A stretch of 64,000 bases of DNA from Stromatinia cepivora (Eukaryota > Ascomycota > Leotiomycetes > Helotiales > Sclerotiniaceae). The position numbers were made by a program, and so were the translations under genes. The notes below the pieces were generated by a model. The model was given only the letters and a program-made list of their open reading frames with translations. It was not told the DNA's origin and did not search any database. Numbering within the stretch: position 1 is the first letter of the stretch; every line of letters begins with the position of its first letter. The DNA is taken from positions 496,001 through 560,000 of the forward strand of contig RCTD01000029.1 of NCBI GenBank assembly GCA_014898415.1. The letters run 5' to 3'. Below are positions 10,812 to 22,577 of the stretch, in pieces.

Positions 10812-13588
10812 TCACCATTCATCCCCTAATACATGTTCAAATAACTCCACCCCCTTCCCCTTCCCCACTTCCTCCGCCGCACTAACAAAAATCTCGAATT
10901 TCTCTATTCCCATGATTAACTTCACGGCACTCTCACACTGCCTCCTAATATCCGCTCTCAACTTCACCAATGCATCTACTCCATCCCCATTTCCATTTCC
11001 ATTACAAGAAATAATATACGTGACTGGTCCTGGCACCGCATCTTTGAGTCTAAATGCCAAGGAGCCCAAATCTCGCTCATGACCCATACGAGTGGTGTTT
11101 TTGAACCAGGCGAATAATTCTGGGGTGGTGATTGGGGGTTTGCCTGGAACTCCGAGGATTGATTTAGGGTAGGGAGTGCTGAATGGTCCGTTAGGGTAGA
11201 GTTGGATGCGGAATTGGATTGTTAGGAGGGGGTTGAGGGTCGGGTTTGTATTTGGGCCATGGAGATGGGGAGAAAATGGTGGAGATAGTGGTGATGCGTA
11301 AATATGGGAAGCCTGTGGATGATAGTTGGGTCGTAGTTGTGATGGTTGTGGCCCATGATGTGCGGGGAATGAGGGGTTTTGAGCATTTATGGCTACTTGA
11401 TGAGCCGTTGGTGCTGATGCCTGAATATGCGGTGTCTGTTTAGGATCCAAATATGAAGTCGTGAAAGCAGGGGTAGGTGCTCCGGGGATGTATTGAGACA
11501 GCGTGTTACGATGATTGGGGATGAAATGGGACATTGGTAGTGACACCTGAGATTCGGAAGAAGGATGTTTCGTGAGCGGTGATGGCTGAGGTGGGTCAGA
11601 CGCATACGAATCGCTCCGTCTGTTGTGAAAACCTACTGGCTCTGATAATGGAGGGCTAGATCGTGGCTGAATAATAATTTTATTTGGTTCAAAAGCCCGA
11701 GCTTGTGTGAACCCATGCGATTGAGGTTGAGATTGAGATTCAAAATTGTGAGACCCTGTGAGGGATTGAACTGGGTGCGACCACTGTTGTTGTTGCTGCT
11801 GTACCTGCCGCAGCATCTGTGTTTGCTGTATTCTCTCGTGTGGTATTGGTATTTGTTGTTGCGGCATCTGCAACTCCACATTTATGGGATTTGTCAATGA
11901 AATCCCAGGGTTTGGTTGAGTTTCGGTGGATGGTTGACTTGTCTTTTGCTGCCGCAATACGGATCTCTTAGGCGGTAGAACAGATTTTTGTGACACAAAG
12001 ACTTGACTAATGCTCTGATTTCCCTCACATGCGGCAGTACTAGCATCAAGTGCTTGACCGGCATTTGAGCTACTTCCTTTGTCACCACCTCCACGAGTAA
12101 ATCGTTGGCTATCCTGTGTATCATCCAATGGTCGCTTGGATGGTACCAATGTGACAGCTGGTTGTTTGGGTCTTGCATTTATCCGAAACAACTGGCAAAT
12201 TGCCTCCGGATTTGCAGCGATGGCCATAAAGAAGCTATTCCAAATATTCTGTCTAGCTCTGACAATGTCGTCATCATTATTGATATTAATCGTAAATCCA
12301 GATAACCAAGCAGCGTCAGGGAACGTGAATTCTATCATGGTAAATTGGCATCCAGCCACCGATTTCCAGAAATCAAGAAATGCATAATTACTTGTCCAGA
12401 TCAAACTCAGTGCTTCACGTGTTAATTTTCGTTTGAGCTTGTTTGGGGTGTGAACAATTAACTGTGCAGCAGCTTTGAACAATGTTACATGGCGTAAAAG
12501 CAAAGCCGCCGAATCATAGTTGATACGCGTCGAGTCTTTCAAAAACACAACATTCGCTGAAATGCTCTCCTGAGAAGAATTGACATTGGTAGCGGCGGAG
12601 TTTGTACTCGGCGGTAAACTTTGTTTGTCTTGAATTTCGGACTCAAAATCAGGCATTCCATGACAATAAGAGGTAGAGCAATGATAAATATCATCTGTAA
12701 CATTTGGTGGGATATCCTTTAGCACCGGGGTGAGTGGCGATTTGGGGTTGCCTAGCGCTGTATATGATTGCTCTGGTTGACTTTGAGACACCATCTCAAT
12801 CTTGTTGATCAAATCCACAGGACCATCGGGGTCAACTTTGATATAGGGTTCATCAGTGGTTATCAATTCAGGGTCATCCTGCTTTTCTTCCGATACTGGG
12901 CTCGAAATTGTCACACACATCTCTGGCACCACACTGTTTGATTCCGACATCTATCCCAGGGTCAGTTTAAGATCTGGAGATGTCAGAGGAAAGTAGTACC
13001 TCTAAAGGAACATGATTAGATTCTGCAACAATAATAGTGCTTTCAGGTTGTTCTTCATCGATGAGGGCGGTTCTGTTACGCATGATGGTTTTTTGGTTGT
13101 CCCAAGCGTTCTGGAATATTGCGCCCTTGACTAGAAGATTCTCTTCATTGTATGTTAATAACCCATTTTTCGTCCATTGAGAAGTTGAAAGGATTAGCTT
13201 TCTGCATCGATGAATCATTTGTTCTTTGCAATGTGCATCATTTGGTAATTCCCCCTCCTTGAAAATGTAATTGATAAGTTTCTTGACCTTCTCATCTTGA
13301 TCGATCTGATATAAGTCATGGAAATGTAAAAAGCGATACACCGCCAACTTGACTAAATTAGGCCAGGATGAATTCTATAGAGAGTTTAGCAGGTAACATA
13401 TGAAAAGAGTGGCCTCTCATTACCCTTTTAAGCCATAGGAAATCTATGCTTGAAAATTCTTCCTTCAATTCTTGGTTATTTGGCATCTCCAACAGCATAA
13501 CATGATCTCGAAGACAGTTTGGTCCGTGATTTTCTTTGAATATAGGAGGAGCTCCTCTTTCATTGTTCGGAGAAACGCTCAGATTCAT
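10812..13588 (-). CDS. Unrecognised Gln/Pro-rich protein, 892 aa
   Basis: Three exons on the minus strand, 13588-13424, 13374-13000 and 12950-10812, are joined by introns of 49 nt at both junctions (GTAATG...TAG and GTACTA...TAG, with CTAAAC and ACTGAC branch points), both in phase 0. The first 180 residues are mixed-charge and predicted folded. The third exon begins with an acidic region, then a folded helical block around residues 320-450, then a long disordered tract with poly-Gln (up to 6 in a row), Ser and Pro. The C-terminal 130 residues are again ordered, with an FAWFKNTTRMGHERDLG segment and a short Gly-Asn repeat. The layout suggests a nuclear or regulatory scaffold, but I see no named domain. 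Codon continuity across both introns makes it very likely a real gene. Confidence 0.78.
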
Positions 13589-14856
13589 TCTCGATTGATT
13601 GATGGGGAAAAAATTGTTGAATGGATAACTTGTAACGAAAAGAAAAATGAAAAGAAAAGAACAATATCATGGGGAGTAGATATCCATAACTATAATAAAA
13701 GAAGTAATAATAACAAACAAAGTACAAGCAAGTTTGCAGTATCATCATATGCAGAGCGCCACCACCATATGTGCTGGTACCAGCTTTGAGCCATGCACTC
13801 TACCTGTCCAGATACATAGATCTTCATCAATCATGCGAGTTAAATGACACAGTTTGAAGACAGTTTGGAGCCCCCATTATGTGAATGGGATGCTATGAAT
13901 TCAACTGAGTTGACTTTGAGCCATGCACCTCACATGTCCTGCTGGATATCTAGGGCCACACCAAACACTGAAGTTAAATATTATGATCTGAAGCTTGCAC
14001 TATGTGAATATTATCCTAGGAATACAGTTGACTTCTAGAATTCTGGTGATGCTTCCACCATGAAAGAAGTTGAATGTGTCAGTTTAACTGAGGGTAGTTG
14101 TTCATTTGCCAAAGGTCTTGCCAAAGGTCTTGCCAAGGGTGCCGTATGCATGTTCTGAGATTTCCATTGCATAGCATGAAATATTGGAGAAACACTCAAT
14201 ACAAGGAGTCAAGTTGATTGGCATATAAGAGTACTGGTGGCTTTAAAAACAGAAACTTTCTAATCTTATACACCCGTGGTGTGTATATTGTATATAAAGA
14301 AAAAAAAAAGAGAGGGCGAAACAGTGTTCTAGTCAATTTCTTTGATGTTCCATTGTGGCTTAGAACTAGATTCACGATGTTCAGCCACAGTTATCACCAA
14401 TATAAGTAACCTTAAGTTTTGGTTAGGTGGAGCTCTGCACTAACTTCAATCAAAGGTCTGCCCGCCCATTCATCTTCATTCAACCTACAACCCAACCTAC
14501 AACCTTCCAACAACCTACCATTGGAATCGAAATATTATCCACATCACGAAATGTACGGAAGCTTCCAAGGGTTTTATCAATGATTGAATCCTTTCACTGC
14601 TTGCGCAGAGGGGGACCATCATGTAAAAGCTGCTCGATTGATAAGGGATCGTCGAGATCGTCCAATCCTAGAATCGGGGATAATTTAGAGACTTGAAACT
14701 AACTTTCCCGGCTTCAAGTGTTTCTGTGATCCACAGAGAAGATGTTTCCCGCTTTGATCGTGTTCAATATTGTAGGTACGGGCACTAACCAAACCCTTCT
14801 TGGTGCTATGCTTCAGGATTTCAGATCTCGGTTCATGTTGCTTTCGAATCTTTACT
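13589..14856. other. Intergenic region with a tandem repeat
   Basis: It holds the two-copy repeat at 13785-14036, a tandem TTGCCAAAGG motif near 14107-14135 and an A-rich run near 14289. Nothing codes for a recognisable protein. Confidence 0.5.
13785..14036 (+). repeat. Two diverged tandem copies of a ~125-nt unit, possibly 5S rRNA-derived
   Basis: Copy 1 (about 13785-13913) and copy 2 (about 13914-14036) share, in the same order, TTTGAGCCATGCAC, a GAGTTAAAT/AAGTTAAAT core, TATGTGAAT and a closing GTTGACTT. The AAGTTAA core, the TGTGA segment about 40 nt later and GGAAT after that mimic the internal order of eukaryotic 5S rRNA genes, which are dispersed in filamentous fungi. Identity to 5S is low and the spacing differs between the copies (36 against 47 nt). 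If the origin is right they are dead, mutated copies. The repeat itself is clear; its origin is tentative. Confidence 0.4.
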
Positions 14857-16857
14857 ATGGCATCCAATAATGCTTCTACGGTGAAAATGTTTCCTTCTTT
14901 CTCGAGCTTGCAGAGTTATGGTATCATCAGGTTCCCAATTGCAATGGCTCTGGTTCTGGGCATTGGATTGATGATACTATTTGGCAGGCCTGGTCGTAAG
15001 AATGAGGGGTTTATTAAAGGGACTGAACCTCCCGAAGTTAAGTCAAAGATTCCGCTATTTGGATATTTAATTGGTATGCTGAAGGGGCAAGTTGGATATT
15101 TTCAGATCTAAGGTATGGGCATTGGAATGCTATCAGCAAGTCTGCTACTGTACTCCCTGATTTTGACATGAGGCGATTCATTTCCTTAGGAGCCTTCACT
15201 TACAATCTCCACTACAGTTTCAAATATCCTCTTTATTCTGTATTTACGCTCAAGATATTCGCCGCACGTATCTATGTTGTCTGCGAACCTTCCCTAATTC
15301 AAGCTGCATATCGAAATACGAAAGCCTTTGATTTTACCACATTCGTCGTTGATTCTTCGAAACGTGCAGTTAACATCGGTGAAAATGGGATGAAAATAAT
15401 TCGCGGAGAAACTTCACCGGATTATGATCCCAAAGGGCCGTTATTAAATGGGAATAATGGGAGGTCGTACCTGAACGAGAATCATGGATTGATGGTAGAA
15501 TACCTAGGACCTGGTGAGAGCCTGCTAGAATTGAACAAGGGAGTTTTGGGTGCTGTTGCCGAATTCTTGAACGAGCTTGGTCAGAACCCTGGGAAAGTAA
15601 TCCTCTATAAATGGATGAGAGATACCCTTACGTTGGCTACTTCTGCGTCTCTCTATGGACCCCACGATCCCGTGAGTACCGATCACAGGCTCATAGATTC
15701 TCTCTGGTTAGCAATCATATTCCCACACACGTTTTTCAATAGTCCGGGCTGAAATCCTACAATGAATTGGTTTGATATACTGCGTTCTTGTGTATTGAAT
15801 TCTTCCCATATATTCTATTCACTTGTACTCTCAATCCAATGGGAATATATGTCGAATATCATTCTCTGATCTACCAGTCCGGACTATTGGACACCCTGCC
15901 CCAGATTTGAAGATTAGTGCTAATCTTGCCAAGGATTTCGAGGAGAACATGACGATGCTTATGCTTGAGTTTCTTCCTACGTTTCTTTGCCCTAAAGCTT
16001 ATCACGGACGCGCAGCCATCAAAACTGCCTTCGCATCATATTATACTTCCTCTCATCATACCACTGCCAGTACCCTCATCAAATCTGGATTAGACTGCTC
16101 CCAAAAGTGGGGCCTTGCAGCTGAGGAAATCGCGAATATCGAAATATCTCCTCTTTTCCTTGCGGCAACCAATTCAGCACCAACGTCTTTCTGGCTACTT
16201 GTGAACATACTTTCCGATTCGTCTTTGATATCTTCCATCCGATCCGAAATCTCCAATATTATATTGAAACAGACAGGGGACGATGGAATTGAAGAATGTA
16301 TCATGGATATTACTCTATTTCAATCCCGCTGTCCTATATTGATGTCTTGCTTTCGAGAGACACTTTGCTTTGCCGACGCAGCAACATCTGTTCGATCTGT
16401 TACCCAAGATGTGCTTCTCACATCGTCAACCTCCCAATCTTCGTTTTTGCTTAAGGCTGGGAACGTCACACAACTTCCTTCTGGCTTCACCCACAACTCG
16501 CCATCAATTTGGGGACCAAATGTTGATTCATTTGACCCATATCGTTTCCTACCAAGTATTATCGCAAAGCTGGGCAAGGAACAGAAGAAACAGCAAGCAC
16601 AGGGATATTTCCCCTTTGGTGGTGGCAAGCATTTATGTCCAGGAAGACATTTTGCCACAACTGAAATTCTTTCGCTTGTTGCTGTTATTGTTATGGGATT
16701 TGATATTGAGGGCTCGAGTGTGCCAGAGAGAGCTTTTCAAAAGTTGGGTACGGCGGTTAGAAAACCGAAGAATGATATTGAAGTCAACATTAAGAGAAGA
16801 GAAGGTTGGGAAAATGTCAAATGGAGATTCGATGTGCAGGGCAAAGTTGATTTTTAG
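14857..16857 (+). pseudogene. Degenerate cytochrome P450
   Basis: Three blocks of one P450 lie in order. 14857-15109 gives an N-terminal membrane anchor and a proline-rich hinge (IPLFGYLIGML). 15228-15707 gives the middle region. About 15937-16857 gives the C-terminal half with the heme signature FPFGGGKHLCPGR (about 16612-16650). Three lesions are visible. The first block stops at TAA (15107-15109) just before a GTATGG donor, so it cannot splice in frame to the second block without one extra base. About 230 bp with stops separate the conserved SLW and DFE segments and do not splice cleanly. The E-x-x-R motif of helix K reads ETLC, because the arginine codon is TGC at 16366-16368, and that arginine is normally invariant. 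The product would be an inactive membrane-bound monooxygenase of the microsomal class. A functional gene with unusual introns is the less likely alternative. Confidence 0.75.
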
Positions 16858-17657
16858 GCTTTGGTGGGAGAGAAAAATAATGTTTGATCTGGTACATATT
16901 CCGAGTGGCCAGGATTTCATGCTATATAACGAGATATCTCACCGTTTCAAGCAAGTTTGAGAATAGCTATTATTTGGGGCTAGTCTGGACTTGTAGTTCA
17001 ACAATTTCGTTTGGTATACTAAATTCATTTTGCAGATTAAATTTATCTAATGTTGTGTTCGCTTAGAGCATTTATTCTATCTAGTACACACAAGATTAAT
17101 TAATGCATAGCCTTTTGAATGTTGATGCGTTTATATCTGGACTGCGACTGCTGTGGTTGGTGTCTTCTCTGCCCTTGAGCTTGACGGTCAAGGTATCTGT
17201 CAATCAACACAAGACTTTTGGTTGCTTGGCTGGTTCCGATGTCTCTTTAAATAGAAAATCCCCGAAGTAATTTGATCTCTTGGTTTGTTCCTTGATTCTG
17301 GTGAGTATCAGCGTGCCATTTATATACCCTCCATCATTTGTACTATTTGTACTTTCTACCACTAGTGCAGACTCATCCTATCTCGGCATGAGTCAGTGGT
17401 TCGAGGTTGCAAACTTTTGTTGTTTACTATTCCCGCAAGCCCTAGTGAATAATGGGTATGGGGTGTTAATTTTGACAATGTATCTCAGGAGAACTATATT
17501 TGAGAGCTTCGGCTTTCCTTTTTTTTTCAACAACATAGTCTTGAACGGTGATTATAAGCTGCCTTACGCTCCTTTAGGGTACCTCGCGACTTGCCTTTTT
17601 TTATTTTTAATATATCCTTTTCAACTAGTCATTTGCAAGTTAGCACTACCTCGCAAA
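16858..17657. other. Intergenic region upstream of the first G1-like gene
   Basis: No gene supported. The long open frame running from 17280 into the next gene is in a different frame from the real protein and has hydrophobic low-complexity content from T-rich sequence. It is probably promoter and leader. Confidence 0.45.
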
Positions 17658-18613
17658 ATGCGTTCTTTTCATGTCAACACCTTCGCCAGCGTTGTTCGCC
17701 TGCTCGGTATAATTCATTTCGCAGCATGTGGAGCAGTCTTTATTGAGCCATATGATAAAATTATCCAAGTATCACCGCCTAGGCTTTCCATTCAGACTCT
17801 TCAAACTAACCATAAAGCGTCAGTTCCGAGCCAACGTAGTCGTACCAAAAGCACCAACTGCCATTCAAGCCACTGGAATCCAATCCTTCTGGCCCGCGCT
17901 CGAACCTGCAAATAGCGCTGCTATCCTGCAAAACGTAATCGCCAATGAGGGAACTTTATTAGGGCAATGGTCATTTTTCGAGTATTTCTTGGATATAATG
18001 GGAGATAAAGGAGTTATTCACGGTGAAGATAGTGATGTTTATCCGGGGGATATTATTGAGAATAATTTCGTTAAGATGGATTATTCCCACCTGTGGTCAG
18101 GCCCTGCAAACTCCCGTCAGTGGTTTGTATATTGGGTTGTGACGAGAGGTGCGGAGGGGCTTGCGAAGGGCGAGGTGGATTTTAGTGGGAATTTTACAAT
18201 AGATCTTACTGCGTATCGTAAGTTGGCTCTTCTGCCCTGTCAAAACTTATGATGTACTTTGACTAACACATAATTTGCAGCCGAGGTAGGAGACTTCACA
18301 CAAGTACGTACCATTCACATCGAACCCTTTTCCTACACCTTGAGTCCTCTTTTTAATAATTAACTAAAACTTGCAGGCTATCGTGGCAACCGAACTCAAC
18401 CGCGCCGCAAAGTGGGAGATGGGCCCAGTAGTCTGGAACAAAATCCTCGTTCAAATTAGTGGCACAAGTATAGAATGGTGTCGTCTCGATAAGCTTGTTC
18501 TTTCCGGTGTTACTCTTAGTGATGTAGGACCCGTAACTTCATATTTATCAATGACAGGAGCTTTGTGCCTTATCGCGGGTTTTACTATGACGAATACAAA
18601 AGCGACTACTTAG
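17658..18613 (+). CDS. Secreted G1 (eqolisin)-like protein, 256 aa (paralog A)
   Basis: Four exons: 17658-17768, 17818-18217, 18281-18303 (a 23-nt micro-exon) and 18377-18613, all GT-AG and in frame. The first exon encodes a signal peptide ending near AACGAVF. The mature part follows the motif order of peptidase family G1 glutamic peptidases, which have a concanavalin-like beta-sandwich. A tryptophan-containing segment (SFWPALEP) precedes AAILQN with a candidate catalytic Gln75. Then come an aromatic strand, VYPGD (111-115) matching the family's GDEI turn, a GEVDFSGN strand, and ATELN followed by WEMGPVVW and IEWC. This assignment is inference from motif order; I cannot confirm the catalytic glutamate. 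The C-terminus adds a hydrophobic tail with a possible GPI signal. The homologous gene at 22578-23682 is on the same strand, across a transposon nest. Confidence 0.72.
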
Positions 18614-19249
18614 GGATTTGGGACTCGGATGATGGGACATCGAAAGGGAATATCTTCTCTGAGCTTCTCGATTGAGATGTCGGTGTTGCGGCTGAGCGTA
18701 TGAAGAAAGTTCCTCGTTTATCGCCCACGGTTTTGAATATGAGGTAGTAATGGGATATTGATGATGTTTTAACAGTATATTTGAATACATACTGCTTTAC
18801 TTCCCCAAATCCAACTTCAAAATACTCATGGATCAGGGTCACGATTGTCTCGCGCATTGAGATGCACGCAATTGTTTAATGTGAGCATGACACATGTGGT
18901 CTTGACGCAAAATCTCATATCCGACTTCGAAATAGCTATTCCCCTTGGCTATACACTTATAAGATTACCTCTGGTGGGAGATATGCTTTTAATTTCACAG
19001 ACATCTACCAGCTCTATATAGGTATTATTAGCGATTGGCAAGGCACCCTCTGAAACATCGGTTTGATTGCCTCGCAATAAGAGAAAGAGGTACGGATTGG
19101 CGCTGAGTTTATTTGAAGCTCATTCGCAATCTTATTCATCAATATGAATGATGATGGGGATAGAAATCATTCAAGGCTGAGTGAATGAGTTGAATTAAGA
19201 ATGGATTGCTTGCTGATTGCGCGATATATTCATGCGGGTTTGCTGGGTA
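18614..19249. other. Spacer between paralog A and the transposon nest
   Basis: Ordinary-composition sequence with no gene. GC content drops sharply at 19250, where the Tc1-type inverted repeat begins; TA at 19248-19249 is the target dinucleotide. Confidence 0.5.
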
Positions 19250-19750
19250 CAGTACTAATCAACTTATATTATTCTACAACCTAATTTCAGTTTTTTTATA
19301 TATTCAATATCTATTTTTCAATTTAATTATAAAATCAATCATTAATTATTATAATCTAAAATTTGAATATATTGAAGTTTTATATCTATACTATTTTTCA
19401 AAAAAATTCAAATCCTTATCATTTTACAATTAATCAATATTTTGTATACCAATTTTTTATTGCGATATAGATTTTAATTCTATTAAGTATATTCATTTCT
19501 AATTTATCGAATAATTCTTGATTTAATGTATCCCAAACTATTTATAAACAATTCTCTAACTTCTATCTAATATATTCCGATTCGCTTTTATCGATTACAA
19601 TATCAAGAAATATTTTATATAACTTTATTTTTAAAATCCATCAAATATATTCAATAGAATTGAAATCAGAAGAATAAAAAGGTTAATTCTTCAATATTGA
19701 GATCTCTTTCTTTTGAAACCAATCTTATACTTTGTAGATACAATGAATAA

Positions 19751-19900
19751 TGTCACGAGATACACGTGATCGCGTACGATCGGGCTAGTACAGTACTAAG
19801 CTCCAAGCCGATCATATATATAACTTTATAATATACTCTCTTTAGCTTTATAACTTTTAATTCTAAAATTAATCTCTAAACACTCATTGGATTCATTACA
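19751..19900 (+). repeat. 5' LTR (150 bp)
   Basis: It begins TGTCACGAGA and ends ATTCATTACA. It aligns without gaps to 21276-21425, and every mismatch I could align is a C/T or G/A transition. Confidence 0.85.
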
Positions 19901-20090
19901 TTATTAAAAGCTCTTCCAAATAAAAAATAGAATAACATTTATATATACTCATATACACTCTGTTTGCTTCTGTCTAAGTATACATTTATGCTTTTTCGCT
20001 TGCACATAGATTTTCTTGATATTATTCAAAGATATTATCTTTTTTCTTACTTTTAATTTCTAAACTATAGATTACAATTCAATAAATCTC

Positions 20091-20360
20091 ATGATTACAG
20101 AATTTCGTGATGAAATGATTTATCAACAAAATGAAATCTCGTTCCTATACTCCCTGATTCTCGAATATACTCCTATTACTTATACTCCTTCTTGTCCAAA
20201 ACCCTTTCTCCCTAATCCTAAAAAATTCAATAATAATTCTCAAAAGTTCGATACCTGGCTTTTTTCGATTCGAACGAAATTACAAATAGATAGCATTACG
20301 ATCGGCAATTCTACAATTCAATTTTATTATATTTATTTCAATCTCGAATCTCATATATAA
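20091..20360 (+). pseudogene. Degraded Gag-like fragment of the LTR element
   Basis: The 89-codon frame contains KFDTWLFSIRTKLQID and FYYIYFNLESHI. These resemble the conserved Gag core of fungal retroelements, where a PEKF...KF..WL segment is followed by a Y(V/I)Y..L...H segment. The frame ends at a TAA where the family continues, and the downstream sequence is AT-rich with stops. Assignment to a Gag family is by motif recall and moderate in certainty. Confidence 0.6.
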
Positions 20361-21275
20361 GTTATAATACTACCTCAACTTTCTTTTCTTGATCAAAATG
20401 TTCTTTTAGATTATACAACGATCCTGAATCAATTCATACGTGTTTACAACAATCCGAATAAAGTTCAAAAAGTTAAAAATAAGTTATTCATTTTCAAATA
20501 AGAAATCGATTTTCTATATACCTATATTACAAAATTCGAAAGGACCCTTTACAAAGTCAAAGATCAGAATTAGTCCGATTCGAATAAAATCTCAATCTTT
20601 CGTAATGAACTCAATATTACTCTTAGAAATCATCTTTCTCAACAACTTTCTTTTCTTCACTCCTATCCCGATTTTGTTCAGATCATACAACAATTAACTG
20701 CTTGTACAACGAATGGATTCCCTGTATCATCCTATTCTAGTAAATCTAAAGCCCTATATATATTACAGAATTCATTCTATTTTCAAAATCATAACCTAAT
20801 AAACATTAACAACCTTAATATCATTAATATCTTTAACCCTTTTGATACCCAATTAGACAAACCTGATTGTACTTTGATTCTACTTTATATACAAATGCCC
20901 AAGTTTTCCTTTTCTGAAAAAATTCTTTTGTGTAAACAAAATAAATATATATAATATAAAAGTAACTTTCATTGAATACAAACCTATCCACTAAACCTAT
21001 ATCAAAAAATCCGAAATCAATAAAAACCTATTCCGGTTATTATATTAACTATTGAACCCGAAAACAACGATAATAAAAATCTAGAAGAGATAATCAATAA
21101 CCGATATTTTGAAGATCATTTGGAGGAGGTATATAATATAATAAATATATATTCATTGATTATAATATAATCCATATATCAGAAATTTTTATTAAAAGAA
21201 GATTAATAATTATTTTATATTTAAATCATTCATTTAAAATAAATTCAAGACGAACTTTTCAAAAGGGGGGGGTAG

Positions 21276-21425
21276 TATTACAAGATATATATGATCGCGT
21301 ATAATCGGATTAGTACAATACTAAGTTTCGAGTTGATCATATATATAGCTTTGTAATACATTTTCTTTAGCTCTGTAACTTTTAATTCTAAGGTTGATCT
21401 CTAAACGCTCGTTGGGTTCGTCACA
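21276..21425 (+). repeat. 3' LTR (150 bp)
   Basis: It begins TATTACAAGA and ends GTTCGTCACA, directly after the G-rich purine tract. It is the partner of 19751-19900, with only transitions between them. Confidence 0.85.
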
Positions 21426-22577
21426 AATAAAAGCATTATCCTATATAAATTCATATTCTGAATTCAATCTTTCAAAAGCAGGGTCTATTTTAATATCGAA
21501 GATCTCGAGATATAAATTAGCATTATATCTATATTTCTTATTCTCAAAATCTCTATTTATTATATATAAATTATTTCTTTCAAGATTCCAAAAGCCTTTT
21601 TAAATTATAATCTTTATATTCTTATTCGTATTATATATTTGAATCATTTTAGATTCCTATTTCTGAATAAGAATATGGAAGTACTATTCTCCTTTTTTAC
21701 CCTGTCCCTACTCTACAAAGCATTTGTCGTTTTATACAATTAATCTTTATTTCTTTATTGTCAACCTCTTATAGATTAGACACTATACAAACCACTTGAG
21801 CGTATATGTCTGGGTAAGTTCTGGTCGCTTTTTACACTTCCAATTGATGATTTTATAAGTCTTCAAAATCTTTTTAATAATAGAGATACTACATTTAAGG
21901 CTTATAATTGTTTTTGTTTGTGTATAAGTTGATTTTGGATATAATCAAATGTATCGAACTAATATATGTTCTTCTCTTTCTGTATAAGATTTAATTCGAA
22001 GAATACAAGATAGATTCATTCCTTTATTGTGTAATATATCTTGCTATAAAGTATAACAAACAATTTGCATTTCGAGATTAAGGTTAATTGCAATACAATA
22101 AGGATTAAAGCCATTAAAAGCTTTGCTAATAATTTTGTTATATAAATATAGAATAAGATGTTTAAAAACTAATTCCCTTTCAATATTCAAGATTCTGGGA
22201 ATATATTGTAGTGCTATTGATGAATAAATAATAAAGAGAGTTGAAATTCAATTCGCGAAATTTACGCGTTTTTAAGGTTTTGGGGTAATATAAGTGCACG
22301 GTTACTGTAGGTGCCGAGAGCTATGTTTGTCTAACATACAAACATACAAACGCCTATATATGCAAATTGATATACAATATATTGGATACATATGTTTGAA
22401 CTAAAACGACGATTGCCCCACGAGCTGCAACTGACAACAGATATCATACATTATTTAACTAGCTTCTAGACTAGTTTGAAGTTGCGCAAGGAAGGTTGTA
22501 TTGCATTCTCGCACTGCGTTTTTATCTCCATCTTTGAATTACCTCATTATTACTTTTATCCGTTTACCTTCATCAAG

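Larger units (their letters stand above)
19751..21425 (+). mobile_element. Gag-only LTR retroelement, 1,675 bp, inserted in the Tc1 relic
   Basis: Two 150-bp direct repeats (19751-19900 and 21276-21425) bound the element. A perfect 5-bp duplication AATAA flanks it (19746-19750 and 21426-21430). A purine tract of AAAA plus G8 (about 21261-21272) lies just before the 3' LTR, as a plus-strand priming site should. Only a gag-like fragment can be read inside; no protease, reverse transcriptase or integrase can be found, and 1.38 kb of interior is too short for them. It is therefore a non-autonomous or internally deleted element. The primer-binding site is degraded beyond recognition. Confidence 0.85.
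19434..22230 (-). pseudogene. Degraded Tc1-type DDE transposase
   Basis: Read on the minus strand from about 22230 down to 21431, then from 19745 to the stop at 19434-19436, the sequence keeps Tc1 transposase landmarks in order. These are a KRPELT segment, a degenerate first catalytic region, IQIYNTNKNIK, LYIINRDFENKKYRYNANL and DNAFIH (second catalytic Asp, before the LTR insertion). After the insertion come YSSDFNSIEYI (family form SPDLNPIEHVW) and a C-terminus ending NWYTKY. Many in-frame stops and frame changes make it non-functional. The break falls within a few residues of DNAFIH. The N-terminal limit is approximate. Confidence 0.8.
19250..22307 (-). mobile_element. Tc1/mariner element relic, split by an LTR element
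   Basis: The element lies on the minus strand. Its ends are inverted repeats of about 40 bp: the left end reads CAGTACTAATCAACTTATAT and the right end, reverse-complemented, CAGTAACCGTGCACTTATAT. Both are followed by TA and then a CC(A)AAAC-like segment, and both are flanked by TA (19248-19249 and 22308-22309). After removing the inserted LTR element and one target duplication (1,680 bp) the length is about 1.38 kb, normal for Tc1 elements. The interior encodes a degraded DDE transposase. The AT richness and stop codons are as expected after RIP. Confidence 0.85.

Noticed and set aside
17280..17915. Long hydrophobic frame running into paralog A
   Set aside because: It is in a different frame from the conserved protein, ends inside the real second exon and owes its hydrophobicity to T-rich sequence.
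19206..19433. Plus-strand frame over the left Tc1 end
   Set aside because: It is antisense to the Tc1 transposase C-terminus and is a product of AT-rich composition.
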